This document shows positions 8,301-17,906 of a DNA stretch of 64,000 nt, piece by piece. A model generated the notes under the pieces. It ran no database searches. It was not told where the DNA came from and was given only the letters and a program-made list of their open reading frames with translations. Origin of the DNA: Stutzerimonas kirkiae (GTDB lineage: Bacteria; Pseudomonadota; Gammaproteobacteria; Pseudomonadales; Pseudomonadaceae). The position numbers and the translations under genes were made by a program. Numbering within the stretch: position 1 is the stretch's first letter; the number at the start of each line of letters is the position of its first letter. The stretch lies in NCBI RefSeq assembly GCF_004327335.1, contig NZ_QJUO01000015.1, positions 1 through 64,000 of the forward strand, written 5' to 3'.

Positions 8301-9581
8301 CTACATGCCCAGCCAGTTCGGCAGGGCCATGGAAACGAACGGCACGTAGGTGACCAGTATCAGGAACGCCAGCATCACCATTATCCACGGTGCCACTGCG
8401 ACGATGGTGCGGGTCAGTGGCATGCCGGTGACCGCCGAGGTGACGAACAGGTTGAGCCCGGTCGGTGGCGTGATCAGGCCGATCTCCATGTTCACCACCA
8501 TGATGATGCCCAGGTGGATCGGGTCGATGCCCAGTTGCATGGCGATCGGGAACAGGATCGGCGCCAGGATCAGGATGATCGCCGACGGCTCCATGAAGGT
8601 ACCGGCGATCAGCAGCACGATGTTCACCACGATCAGGAACTCGATGGGCGAGAAGCCCTGCTCGACCACCCAGGCGGTGATGGACTGCGGGATCTGCTCG
8701 GTGGTCAGGACGTGGGCGAACAGCATGGCGTTGGCGATGATGAACATCAGCACCACGCTCAGCTTGCCGGCCTCGACGAACACCTTCGGGCACTCGCGGA
8801 TGGTCATGTCCTTGTACACGAAGATCGCCACGAAGGCCGCGTAGACGGCGGCCACGGCGGCGGCTTCGGTGGGGGTGAACATGCCCGAGTAGATACCGCC
8901 GAGGATGATCACGATCAGCAGCAGGCCCCAGATCGCCTTGCGCCCGGCGGCCAGCACTTCCTTCATGGAGGCGCGCGGCAGCGATGGCATGTTCTTGATA
9001 CGGGCGATGATGTAGATGGTCACCATCAGTACCAGGCACAGCAGCAGGCCCGGGACAACGCCAGCCATGAACAGCTTGCCGACCGAGGTCTCGGTGGCAG
9101 TGGCATAGACCACCATGACGATCGACGGCGGGATCAGGATGCCCAGGGTACCGGCGTTGCAGACGATACCGGCGGCGAAGTCCTGCTTGTAGCCGGAGCG
9201 CACCATGCCGGCGATGACGATCGAGCCGACCGCGGCCACGGTGGCCGGAGAGGAGCCGCACAGCGCGGCGAACAGCGTACAGGCGAGGATCGCGGCGATC
9301 GCCAGGCCGCCCTTGATGTGGCCGACGCAGGCGTTGGCGAAGTCGATCAGGCGCCGGGCCACGCCACCGGTGGTCATGAAGGCGCCGGACAACAGGAAGA
9401 ACGGGATCGCCAGCAGCGTGTAGTGCTCGCTGGTCTCGAACAGCTTGATCGCCAGCGAGCGCACCGAGTCGTTGCTGAAGAACAGGATGGTCATGGCCCC
9501 GGACAGACCCAGGGAGATCGCCACCGGGATGCCGATGAACATCAGCACGAACAGGGCGATGAAGAGGAACGCGATGGTCAT
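8301..9581 (-). CDS. dctM: C4-dicarboxylate TRAP transporter large membrane subunit DctM
   Basis: 426 aa inner-membrane protein, about 12 helices, starting MTIAFLFIALFVLMFIGIPV as is typical of DctM. It is the ion-coupled translocation subunit of the TRAP transporter for succinate, malate and fumarate. Motifs include GGVARRLIDFANACVGHIKG and NMEIGLITPPTGLNLFV, both conserved in DctM. It overlaps dctQ by 4 bp (9578-9581). With dctP and dctQ it forms the operon dctPQM under the sigma-54 promoter at 11514. A strong terminator follows. Confidence 0.95.
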   Translation of the reverse strand: MTIAFLFIALFVLMFIGIPVAISLGLSGAMTILFFSNDSVRSLAIKLFETSEHYTLLAIPFFLLSGAFMTTGGVARRLIDFANACVGHIKGGLAIAAILACTLFAALCGSSPATVAAVGSIVIAGMVRSGYKQDFAAGIVCNAGTLGILIPPSIVMVVYATATETSVGKLFMAGVVPGLLLCLVLMVTIYIIARIKNMPSLPRASMKEVLAAGRKAIWGLLLIVIILGGIYSGMFTPTEAAAVAAVYAAFVAIFVYKDMTIRECPKVFVEAGKLSVVLMFIIANAMLFAHVLTTEQIPQSITAWVVEQGFSPIEFLIVVNIVLLIAGTFMEPSAIILILAPILFPIAMQLGIDPIHLGIIMVVNMEIGLITPPTGLNLFVTSAVTGMPLTRTIVAVAPWIMVMLAFLILVTYVPFVSMALPNWLGM

Positions 9582-10219
9582 TGTTTTTGCTCCGCGGCGG
9601 TGTCGTGCTCAGCCAGTTTCAGTGCCTCTTCGGCTTCGCTGTGCAGGCCCAGGCCATATTGTTTGCCTTGCAGCACGCGGATGAATATCTGCAGGAAGCG
9701 CACGAACATCAGGGCGAAGCCGATGGGCACGATCATCACGATATGCCACTGCTGGATGCCGAAACGGTCCAGGTCCTCGGCGCCGATGCCGGCGGAGAAC
9801 AGCGTGGCCACCCATTGCTCGCTGGAATAGGCCATCAGCGCGGAATAGCCCAGGCAGACGACCAGGGCGACGATGGCGATGAGGCGTTGTACGTCGCGGC
9901 TGAACATGCGTACCAGCAGGTCCACGCCGATGTGTGCACCGATGCGCACACCCCAGGCCAGGCCGACGAAGATCAGCCAGCCGAACATGGCCTTGGTCAG
10001 TGCCACGCTCCAGGTCATTTCCTGGGCGAGGTACAGGATGCCGTCGCCGATGGTGAAGAACAGGTCTTCGCCGAACGGCATGGAGTCGCCCAGGGAATAG
10101 AAAACGGTATAGAGGTTGTTGAACACCACATAGGAGAAGGTGATCAGCGTCATGCTCGCCAGCAGGAAGGCGACCAGCCATTCCTCCAGGTTGTTCCAGA
10201 CGCGGGAGATAGCATGCAT
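9578..10219 (-). CDS. dctQ: C4-dicarboxylate TRAP transporter small membrane subunit DctQ
   Basis: 213 aa with four predicted membrane helices. The opening WNNLEEWLVAFLLASMTLITF is characteristic of DctQ, which binds DctM and helps dock the substrate-loaded DctP. It is somewhat long for DctQ because of a polar C-terminal tail. It overlaps dctM by 4 bp and lies 182 bp downstream of dctP, with stem-loops in between. Confidence 0.92.
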   Translation of the reverse strand: MHAISRVWNNLEEWLVAFLLASMTLITFSYVVFNNLYTVFYSLGDSMPFGEDLFFTIGDGILYLAQEMTWSVALTKAMFGWLIFVGLAWGVRIGAHIGVDLLVRMFSRDVQRLIAIVALVVCLGYSALMAYSSEQWVATLFSAGIGAEDLDRFGIQQWHIVMIVPIGFALMFVRFLQIFIRVLQGKQYGLGLHSEAEEALKLAEHDTAAEQKQ

Positions 10220-10250
10220 GGATAATCTCCAGTGAAGCCGGGTTGGGATT

Positions 10251-10376
10251 TGTACGAAAAGCCGCCAGGTTCGTTCGAACGTAGACGCTTTTCGTACAGA
10301 TCCGAGGGAAAAGACCCGTTATCCGGGGGTTGATGGAAGCGACGACCAGCCGATGCCATCGAGGACATCGGCTGGT
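10251..10376. repeat. Two perfect stem-loops between dctP and dctQ
   Basis: First hairpin: TGTACGAAAAGC (10251-10262) with GCTTTTCGTACA (10287-10298), 12 bp perfect, with a small palindrome CGTTCGAACG in its loop. Second: ACCAGCCGATG (10345-10355) with CATCGGCTGGT (10366-10376), 11 bp perfect. Neither is followed by a strong U-run on the minus strand. Their place just after dctP suggests attenuation or mRNA stabilisation giving more binding protein than membrane subunits; this is inference. Confidence 0.7.
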
Positions 10377-10401
10377 TAGTAGCCGTCAGCCTACTACGTG
10401 C

Positions 10402-11496
<1,095 letters not shown>

Positions 11497-11513
11497 TCAG
11501 GCTGATCCCTAGA

Positions 11514-11529
11514 GCAATGCCTATGCCAA
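11514..11529 (-). promoter_or_regulatory. Sigma-54 promoter of dctPQM
   Basis: The minus strand reads TTGGCATAGGCATTGC, with GG and GC separated by exactly 10 bases, as in the -24/-12 consensus (TGGCAC-N5-TTGC). It lies about 115 bp upstream of the dctP start. The adjacent response regulator DctD carries the GAFTGA sigma-54-contact motif, so its activity at this promoter is expected. Confidence 0.85.
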
Positions 11530-11675
11530 ATGACGGGGGCTTAGACTTTCGTCGAAGGCGATAGGTAGTGTTTTTGAGTATGGGCTACAAAAACGCCCTG
11601 GAACGGTACTTCATGACCTGGCAGAGCCAGGACCGAGCCGATTTTTCGGAGGGCGATGTGGCGGAAATCCGCCAA

Positions 11676-13070
11676 TCAGTCGTTTTCCGGCGGCGAGCTT
11701 CCGCCAGTTTCGTTGAAGCTGAGTCCGTGCTTGCGCAGCTTGTCGTGCAGTGTCTTGCGCGGCAGCCCCAGGGATTCGGCGACACTGCGCAGCGAGCCAT
11801 GGGGTCTGGCCAGTTCGGCGGCGATCAGGCTGCGCTCGAAGGCCTCGACCTGCCTGGCCAGGTTGCCGGCATTCTCTTGTAGCGCCTCGGCAGGTTCCCC
11901 TACCGCTTCGTCCAGGCCGAGATCCAGCCCGAGGGCGAAGCGCTCCGCGGTGTTCTGCAGTTCGCGGACGTTGCCCGGCCAGTTGTGCAACAGCAACTGG
12001 GCGCGGTGTTCCGGACGCAGCTCGCGGTTCGGCAGGCCGTGGCGCTCCGCCGCCGCCTCGCTGAAATGCTGGAACAGCATGAGGATGTCCTCGCTGCGCT
12101 CGCGCAGCGGCGGGATGCGCAGCGGTGCGACGTTCAGCCGGTAATAGAGGTCGGCACGGAAGCGGCCCTGGTCCGCCGCCTGGCGCAGGTCTTCCTTGGT
12201 CGCCGCGATCACGCGGATATCCAGCGGGATCAGCAGGTTACCGCCAAGCCGTTCGACCACCCGCTCCTGCAGCATGCGCAGCAGCTTGACCTGCACTTCC
12301 AGGGTCATGCTCTCGATCTCGTCGAGGAACAGGGTGCCGCCATTGGCGAACTCGAACTTGCCGATACGGCGCTTCTGCGCCCCGGTGAAAGCCCCCGGTT
12401 CATGCCCGAACAGTTCGCTTTCCACCACGGATTCGGCCAGGGCGCCGGCATTGATGGCGACGAAGGGGCCGTTGCGGCGGTTCGACAGGTCGTGCAGCGC
12501 ACGCGCCACCACTTCCTTGCCGGCGCCGGTCTCGCCGAGGATCAGTACGTCGGCCTGGGTGCCGGCCAGTGCGCCGATCTGTTCGCGCAGGCGCTGCATG
12601 CCGCTGGACTGGCCCAGCAGGCGTGCGGACAACTGCTGGCGGTCGGCCAGCGCCATGCGCAGGCTGCGGTTGTCCAGCACCAGTTTGCGCAGGGCCAGGG
12701 CACGGCGCACGCTGTCGAGCAGGGCATCGCTGGGGAAGGGTTTTTCCAGGAAGTCGTAGGCGCCGGCGCGCATGGCCTGCACCGCCAACTGGATATCGCC
12801 ATGGCCGGTGATCAGCAGTACCGGCAGTTCGGCATCGCGCGCCTGCAACTGTTCCAGCAGGCGCATGCCGTCGATGCCGGCCATGCGGATATCGCTGACC
12901 ACCACGCCCGGCCAGTCCACCGGCAGGCTGCTGTCCAGGCCACGCGCATCGTCCAGGCTGACGACTTTCAGCCCGGCGAGGTCGAGGGTCTGGCCCAGGG
13001 CCTTGCGCAGGTGAGGATCATCGTCGATCAACACGACCTGGGTCTGGTTGTCGATCAGGCTGTCGCTCAT
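11676..13070 (-). CDS. dctD: Sigma-54-dependent response regulator DctD
   Basis: 464 aa. Receiver domain, residues about 10-125, with phospho-acceptor Asp60 (VVVSDIRMAGIDG); central AAA+ ATPase with Walker A GETGAGKE and the sigma-54-binding GAFTGA loop; C-terminal Fis-type helix-turn-helix (GSLRSVAESLGLPRKTLHDK). Activated by DctB, it drives transcription of dctPQM. The gene overlaps dctB by 4 bp (ATGA at 13067-13070), and the stop lies 278 bp from the dctP start. Confidence 0.95.
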   Translation of the reverse strand: MSDSLIDNQTQVVLIDDDPHLRKALGQTLDLAGLKVVSLDDARGLDSSLPVDWPGVVVSDIRMAGIDGMRLLEQLQARDAELPVLLITGHGDIQLAVQAMRAGAYDFLEKPFPSDALLDSVRRALALRKLVLDNRSLRMALADRQQLSARLLGQSSGMQRLREQIGALAGTQADVLILGETGAGKEVVARALHDLSNRRNGPFVAINAGALAESVVESELFGHEPGAFTGAQKRRIGKFEFANGGTLFLDEIESMTLEVQVKLLRMLQERVVERLGGNLLIPLDIRVIAATKEDLRQAADQGRFRADLYYRLNVAPLRIPPLRERSEDILMLFQHFSEAAAERHGLPNRELRPEHRAQLLLHNWPGNVRELQNTAERFALGLDLGLDEAVGEPAEALQENAGNLARQVEAFERSLIAAELARPHGSLRSVAESLGLPRKTLHDKLRKHGLSFNETGGSSPPEND

Positions 13071-14881
13071 TGCAGATAATCCTCGGTGGGAAAGGCCGTT
13101 GCCGGTTCCGCCGAACGCAGGAACAGGGTCAGTAGCGCGCCGCCTTCGGCGTGGTTGTCGATATTCAGTTCGCCATCCAGGGCGCGCACCAGGGTATCGC
13201 AGATCGCCAGGCCGAGGCCGAGGCCCTGGGCGCTGGTCTTGGTGGTGAAGAACGGCTCGCGGGCGCGTGCCAGGGCTTCGGCGCTGAAACCGGGACCGTT
13301 GTCGCGCAGGATCAGTCGCACGCCGTTTTCCAGGCGTTCGGCGCTGAGCCAGATGCGCCGTGGCAGTGGGCGCTCGCCAAGGGCGTCGAGGGCGTTGGCC
13401 AGCAGGTTGGCGAGAATCTGCCGCAGGCGGGTTTCCCCGGCCTGTACCCAGAGGGTGGCCTCGGGCAGGTCGCGGATCAGTTCGACACCCATCGACTGGC
13501 GCCGCTTGGCCAGCAGCGCCAGGGCGTCATCGAGGGCCGGTTGCAGCGCCACCCGTTCCGGTGCGTAGCGGTCGCGGCGGGCGAAGGCGCGCAGGTGGGC
13601 GATGATCGACGCCATGCGCGCGGTCAGTTCGCTGATGCGTTGCAGGTTGTCGCGGGCCTCGTCGTTGCGCTGGTGGTCGAGCAGCACGCCGGCGTTGTCG
13701 GCGTAGCTGCGAATCGCCGCCAGCGGCTGGTTCAACTCGTGGCTGATGCTGGCGGACATGGTACCCAGCGCCGAGAGCTTGCCGGTCTGCAACAGCTCGT
13801 CCTGGGCGCGCACCAGTTCCTGCTGGGTGTGTTCGCGTTCCAGCACTTCCTTTTTCAGGCGGCTGTTGAGGGATTCCAGGTCGCGGGTACGCTCCTGTAC
13901 CCGCTGTTCCAGTTGCTGGCGCGCCTGGGCGTCGAGGTTCAGGCGTTCGATGAAATGCCGGCGGCGCTGCATCAACAGCCCCAGCCACAGTAGCAGCGCC
14001 AGCAGGGTGGCGCCGCCGATGGCGACTGCCGTGCGCACGGGTCTTTCGACCATGGCCAGCGGCGCGAGGATGCGCACGGTCCAGTCGATTTCGCGCAGTT
14101 CGTGGCTCTGGATCAACCAGCGGTTGATATCCAGTGTCAGGTCCCGGGGTTCCAGGGTCGGGTAGGGCCGGTTGAAGGCGATCTGCTCGCGCTCGTCGAA
14201 GTCCAGTGCGCGGCTGGCGCGGAAGCGCCACTCGGCCTGGGAGGTGAGGATCACCACGCCGAAGTTGTCGGTCACCAGCAGTTGTTCCGGGGTATTGCCC
14301 CAGAGGCGTTCGGTGTGATCCAGGTCGACCTTGACCACCAGCACGCCGAGGTTCCGCTCGCCATCGCGGACCGCCGAACCAAAGTAGTAGCCACGCTTGC
14401 CGGAAGTGTTGCCAAGGCCGAAGAAACGCCCCAGCTTCCCCTCCATTGCCTCGATGAAATAAGGGCGGAAGGAGAAATTGCGGCCCACGAAACTGTCGTG
14501 TTCGGCCCAGTTGGACGAGGCCAGCGCATTGCCTTCGATGTCCATCAGGTAGATGACATCGGCACCGGTTTCCCTGCGCAGTTCGTTCAGCCGGCGGTTG
14601 GCCTGGTCCAGGGCGTCCGGGTCGTCGGCCTGGTAAAGCGCGTTCCTGACCACCGGCAGTTCGCCCAGGATGCCGGGCATGACTTCGTAACGGCGCAGGG
14701 TGCCGAGCAGGTTGGCGACATAGAGGTCGAGGGTCTGGCGGTTCTGTTCGGTCAGTTCGTTGACGTAATAACGCTCGGCCAGCCGTTGTACGGGCCAGAG
14801 CAACGGTGCCAGCAGCAGCGCGAGCAACGCCAGGTTGCGCCAGCGGGGCCGTCGGGGAATGGGGTCGTGCGTTACGGTCAT
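13067..14881 (-). CDS. dctB: C4-dicarboxylate sensor histidine kinase DctB
   Basis: 604 aa inner-membrane kinase. A first helix near residues 14-30, a periplasmic double-PAS/dCache sensor of about 250 residues (with YLMDIEGNALASSNWAEHDS), a second helix near 300, then a coiled coil, the HisKA segment MSASISHELNQPLAAIRSY with its phospho-accepting His, and a HATPase domain (LRDNGPGFS, GLGLGLAICDTL). It senses external succinate, fumarate or malate. The ATG at 14881 was chosen because MTVTHDPIPRRPRW directly precedes the first helix; the open frame extends 74 codons upstream without family similarity. Confidence 0.92.
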   Translation of the reverse strand: MTVTHDPIPRRPRWRNLALLALLLAPLLWPVQRLAERYYVNELTEQNRQTLDLYVANLLGTLRRYEVMPGILGELPVVRNALYQADDPDALDQANRRLNELRRETGADVIYLMDIEGNALASSNWAEHDSFVGRNFSFRPYFIEAMEGKLGRFFGLGNTSGKRGYYFGSAVRDGERNLGVLVVKVDLDHTERLWGNTPEQLLVTDNFGVVILTSQAEWRFRASRALDFDEREQIAFNRPYPTLEPRDLTLDINRWLIQSHELREIDWTVRILAPLAMVERPVRTAVAIGGATLLALLLWLGLLMQRRRHFIERLNLDAQARQQLEQRVQERTRDLESLNSRLKKEVLEREHTQQELVRAQDELLQTGKLSALGTMSASISHELNQPLAAIRSYADNAGVLLDHQRNDEARDNLQRISELTARMASIIAHLRAFARRDRYAPERVALQPALDDALALLAKRRQSMGVELIRDLPEATLWVQAGETRLRQILANLLANALDALGERPLPRRIWLSAERLENGVRLILRDNGPGFSAEALARAREPFFTTKTSAQGLGLGLAICDTLVRALDGELNIDNHAEGGALLTLFLRSAEPATAFPTEDYLQ

Positions 14882-15130
14882 ACGAATGTGCCTGTGGGAC
14901 TGCGCCATTATGCACGTTGGAGGCGCAAGAGCCGAAAAGAGCGCTAATGCGATCCGCTTGGCAACATATGGATCTGCCTTGCTGTCTATAAGACCAAATG
15001 CGAGTATTTTGCAGTCCCGGGTGCTGGCGAATGAAATGGAAACGGCTCCGCAGGGCAGGGAACTTTTGCTCCGGCAATTGGTTACGATTGATGTACTTAC
15101 CAAAATATTGGCGGGAAACGCCGGGATATC

Positions 15131-16822
15131 ATGAAAAAAATCATTAAAGCCTTGCTTGGTATAAGCGTGTCACTGGCGGTGGCACTTACACTCTTCCTCT
15201 ACTGGCCGCTCTACCAGCGTGGCGCACCTCCGGCGGAAAACGAGCAGCCGGTGGATGTGGTGCTGATTGGCGGCGGCATCATGAGCGTGACCCTGGCGAC
15301 CTATCTGCAGGAGCTGGAGCCAAGCTGGAATCTCCATCTGTTCGAGCGCCAGGACGGCGTTGCGCAGGAAAGCTCCAACGGCTGGAACAACGCCGGTACC
15401 GGGCATTCCGGTTTCGCCGAGCTGAACTACACGCCGGAACTGGCGGATGGCTCGATCGAGACCAAGCGCGCGGTCGGCATCGCCGAGCAGTTCGAGATAT
15501 CGCGCCAGTTCTGGGCGCATCAGGTCGAGCAAGGCCGCCTGCCCAAGCCGTCCGACTTCATCAACCCGACGCCGCACATGAGCTTCGTCTGGGGCGACGA
15601 GAACATCGAGTACCTGCGCAAGCGCCATGCCGCGTTGATCCAGAACCCGCTGTTCTACGGCATGCAGTTCTCCGAGGACGCCGAGCAGATCCGCCAGTGG
15701 GCGCCGCTGCTGATGGAAGGGCGCGACCCGGCGCAGAAGGTGGCCGCCACCTTCATGCCGCTGGGCACCGACGTCAACTTCGGCGTCATCACCAGCCAGC
15801 TCACCCAGGCGTTGCAGAAGAGCGATAATTTCCACCTGGAACTGAGCCATGAAGTGACTGCGCTGCAACAGAACGAGGACAAGACCTGGAACGTCACCGT
15901 CCACGACCTCGGGACCGACAAGGAGCGCACCATCAAGTCGCGCTTCGTCTTCATCGGTGCCGGCGGCGCCTCGCTGAAACTGCTGCAACTGTCCGGCATC
16001 CCCGAGTCCCGCGACTATGCGGGTTTCCCGGTCGGCGGCCAGTTCCTCGCCTTCGAGGCATCGGCAATCACCGGGCGCCATGATGTGAAAGCCTACGGCA
16101 AGGCCGAGGCCGGTTCGCCGCCGATGTCCGTGCCGCACCTGGATGCGCGCAAGCTGGATGGCAAGCCGGTGGTGCTGTTCGGGCCGTTCGCGCTGCAGAG
16201 CACCAAGTTCCTCAAGGATGGCTCCTGGTTCGACCTGTTCTCCTCGGTCACCCACAACAACTTCGCCGGCATGCTGCGTGTTGGCAGCGAGAACCTGGAC
16301 CTGGTCAAGTACCTGGTCGAGCAGGCCCAGTTGGGTGATGCCGAGCGCCATGCCGAGTTGCTCAAGTATTTCCCCAACGCCAAGCCGGAAGACTGGAAGC
16401 TGGTTACCGCCGGGCAGCGTGTCCAGGTGATCAAGCGTGATCCGCAGAAAGGCGCGATCCTGCAGTTCGGCACCGAGATCGTCAGCGACGCGGACGGCAC
16501 CATCGCCGCCCTGCTGGGCGCCTCGCCCGGTGCTTCCACCTCGCCGCCGATCATGCTCAGCGTGCTGGCCAAGGTCTTCCCGCAGCAGATGGCCGCTGGC
16601 TGGGAAACGCGCCTGAAGGAAATCGTCCCGTCCTACGGACGCAACCTCAACGACAGCCCGGCATTGACCAATGAAATCCGCTGGAAGACCAGCCAGGCCC
16701 TGCAACTGCCCTACCTGAACGTGCCGGATGCCGGCGGCGAGCAGGCCATACCGACCCCCGCCGCCACCAATGAGCAAGATGCCGAAGGCGATGGCAGCAA
16801 CAAGGAATTGCAGGCGTTGTAG
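15131..16822 (+). CDS. mqo: Malate:quinone oxidoreductase with N-terminal membrane anchor
   Basis: 563 aa. FAD-dependent oxidation of malate to oxaloacetate with reduction of membrane quinone. The dinucleotide-binding motif is [20 protein letters not shown], followed by the Mqo hallmarks [15 protein letters not shown] and [13 protein letters not shown]. Residues 5-25 form a hydrophobic helix, so the enzyme is probably anchored or exported rather than only peripherally bound; many Mqo enzymes are about 500 aa and lack this. The acidic C-terminal tail (about 35 residues) is extra. It is divergent from dctB and probably works with the dicarboxylate uptake system. Confidence 0.93.
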   Translation: MKKIIKALLGISVSLAVALTLFLYWPLYQRGAPPAENEQPVDVVLIGGGIMSVTLATYLQELEPSWNLHLFERQDGVAQESSNGWNNAGTGHSGFAELNYTPELADGSIETKRAVGIAEQFEISRQFWAHQVEQGRLPKPSDFINPTPHMSFVWGDENIEYLRKRHAALIQNPLFYGMQFSEDAEQIRQWAPLLMEGRDPAQKVAATFMPLGTDVNFGVITSQLTQALQKSDNFHLELSHEVTALQQNEDKTWNVTVHDLGTDKERTIKSRFVFIGAGGASLKLLQLSGIPESRDYAGFPVGGQFLAFEASAITGRHDVKAYGKAEAGSPPMSVPHLDARKLDGKPVVLFGPFALQSTKFLKDGSWFDLFSSVTHNNFAGMLRVGSENLDLVKYLVEQAQLGDAERHAELLKYFPNAKPEDWKLVTAGQRVQVIKRDPQKGAILQFGTEIVSDADGTIAALLGASPGASTSPPIMLSVLAKVFPQQMAAGWETRLKEIVPSYGRNLNDSPALTNEIRWKTSQALQLPYLNVPDAGGEQAIPTPAATNEQDAEGDGSNKELQAL

Positions 16823-16910
16823 GAGAGAAGCCGCTGGAGGCTTGAAGCCGGGAGCTGTAAGTAGGCGAGGTGTCTGGGATTGCGATCCTGGGTCATGGCG
16901 GGATGCTTGG

Positions 16911-16938
16911 CCTCCAGCCTCCAGCCTCCAGCCTCCAG
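16911..16938. repeat. Tandem heptamer CCTCCAG x4
   Basis: Four exact copies of CCTCCAG in direct tandem. The unit is also part of the dispersed palindrome family of this window (arms contain GCTGGAGGC), and its complement CTGGAGGC lies upstream at about 16835. It may be a slipped, expanded relic of such an element. Confidence 0.75.
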
Positions 16939-16965
16939 CTCACTCAGCCAGCCATTTGCATGACC

Positions 16966-17003
16966 CCGTAGCGAGTTATACCATTCGTTATAACTCGCTA
17001 CGG
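16966..17003. promoter_or_regulatory. Palindromic operator of the toxin-antitoxin genes
   Basis: CCGTAGCGAGTTATA (16966-16980) and TATAACTCGCTACGG (16989-17003) are perfect 15-bp inverted arms with an 8-bp spacer. The right arm runs into the ribosome-binding site GGAGG (17002-17006) of the antitoxin gene, so protein bound here would block both transcription and translation. Autorepression by antitoxin or the complex is usual for such operons. Confidence 0.8.
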
Positions 17004-17011
17004 AGGCTGCA

Positions 17012-17233
17012 ATGAAACTCAAGATCAGCGCCATCGGCAATTCTGCCGGCGTCATCCTGCCCAAGGAAATCCTCGCTCGCCTGCGCCTGGAAAAAGGCGA
17101 CGAGCTGTATGTGCTGGAAACCCCTGACGGCATCAAGCTCACGCCATTCGACCCGACCCTGGCCGAACAGATGGCCGTGGCCGACAAGGTCATGCGCAAG
17201 CGCCGTACTCTGCTGCACAAACTGGCACAGTGA
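17012..17233 (+). CDS. AbrB/MazE-type antitoxin
   Basis: 73 aa. The N-terminal half has the swapped-hairpin AbrB/SpoVT pattern (KISAIGNSAGVILPKEILARL, then LEKGDELYVLETPDGI); the C-terminal tail is charged, as in antitoxins that wrap their toxin. It lies 9 bp ahead of the doc gene and directly behind a palindromic operator, so it probably neutralises Doc and represses the operon. Phd is the usual Doc partner; an AbrB-type partner is a known alternative in chromosomal modules. Confidence 0.85.
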   Translation: MKLKISAIGNSAGVILPKEILARLRLEKGDELYVLETPDGIKLTPFDPTLAEQMAVADKVMRKRRTLLHKLAQ

Positions 17234-17242
17234 GGGCAGGCC

Positions 17243-17668
17243 ATGATCGTCTGGATCGGCAAGCCACTGGCATTGGCCATTCATGAGCGCCAATTGGCCG
17301 AGCATGGCGGCGCCAATGGTGTGCGTGATGAAGGGTTGCTGGATTCCGCTCTGGCTCGTCAACAGCAGCTCCATGCCTATGGTGAACCACCGCCTGATCT
17401 GGGCGATCTGGCAGCCAATCTGGCTTATGGGGTGGCGCGCAACCATCCATTCGTCGATGGCAACAAGCGTACTGCCGCAGTCGTATGCGAGGTATTCATC
17501 GAACTCAACAGTGGCTCGCTGATTGCCGATGACCTTGAGCTTTACTCGCAATACATCGGCCTGGCCGAAGGCTCGATCGACGAGGCCGGCTTCGCCCAGT
17601 GGCTGCGCAGCCGCATCGTCATCGCCCCACCGGCTTCCGTGCAGGAGCCGGCGGGGCGCTATGGGTAG
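17243..17668 (+). CDS. doc: Doc toxin (death-on-curing, Fic fold)
   Basis: 141 aa. The Fic motif reads HPFVDGNKRTA, residues 68-78: His68 is the catalytic base. The NKR ending (Lys in place of the second Gly of AMPylating Fic proteins) is the Doc signature. Doc proteins phosphorylate EF-Tu and stop translation. The gene follows the antitoxin by 9 bp. The toxin looks intact. Confidence 0.9.
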   Translation: MIVWIGKPLALAIHERQLAEHGGANGVRDEGLLDSALARQQQLHAYGEPPPDLGDLAANLAYGVARNHPFVDGNKRTAAVVCEVFIELNSGSLIADDLELYSQYIGLAEGSIDEAGFAQWLRSRIVIAPPASVQEPAGRYG

Positions 17669-17720
17669 AAGCGATGCTGGTCAGCGTGCAGGATGGGTCG
17701 AGGAGCATCGCGACGATACC

Positions 17721-17745
17721 CATCGGCCATCGCTGATGGCCGATG
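17721..17745. repeat. Perfect 11-bp hairpin between doc and the TonB receptor gene
   Basis: CATCGGCCATC (17721-17731) and GATGGCCGATG (17735-17745) with a 3-base loop. There is no U-run on either strand, so it is not a standard terminator, though the site lies between convergent genes. Part of the GATGGGTCGAG intergenic repeat family precedes it at about 17691. Confidence 0.6.
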
Positions 17746-17906
17746 GAGAGCGGCCAATCATCCGGGCAATTCCCCGCTGGCTGAAACCTTGGGCTAGACC
17801 GTGTTGAAGGGTCGCGCGTTCAGGGATACTGAGTTCGTGATAGGACATAGGGGCAGCACCGAAACGGCAAGGCCAGGTGTTGCACTCAGTTTTGCGACCG
17901 ACTGGT

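Noticed and set aside
8514..9830. 438-codon open frame on the plus strand, rich in His, Asp and Gln
   Set aside because: Runs antisense across dctM and dctQ; the composition mirrors complement of hydrophobic codons.
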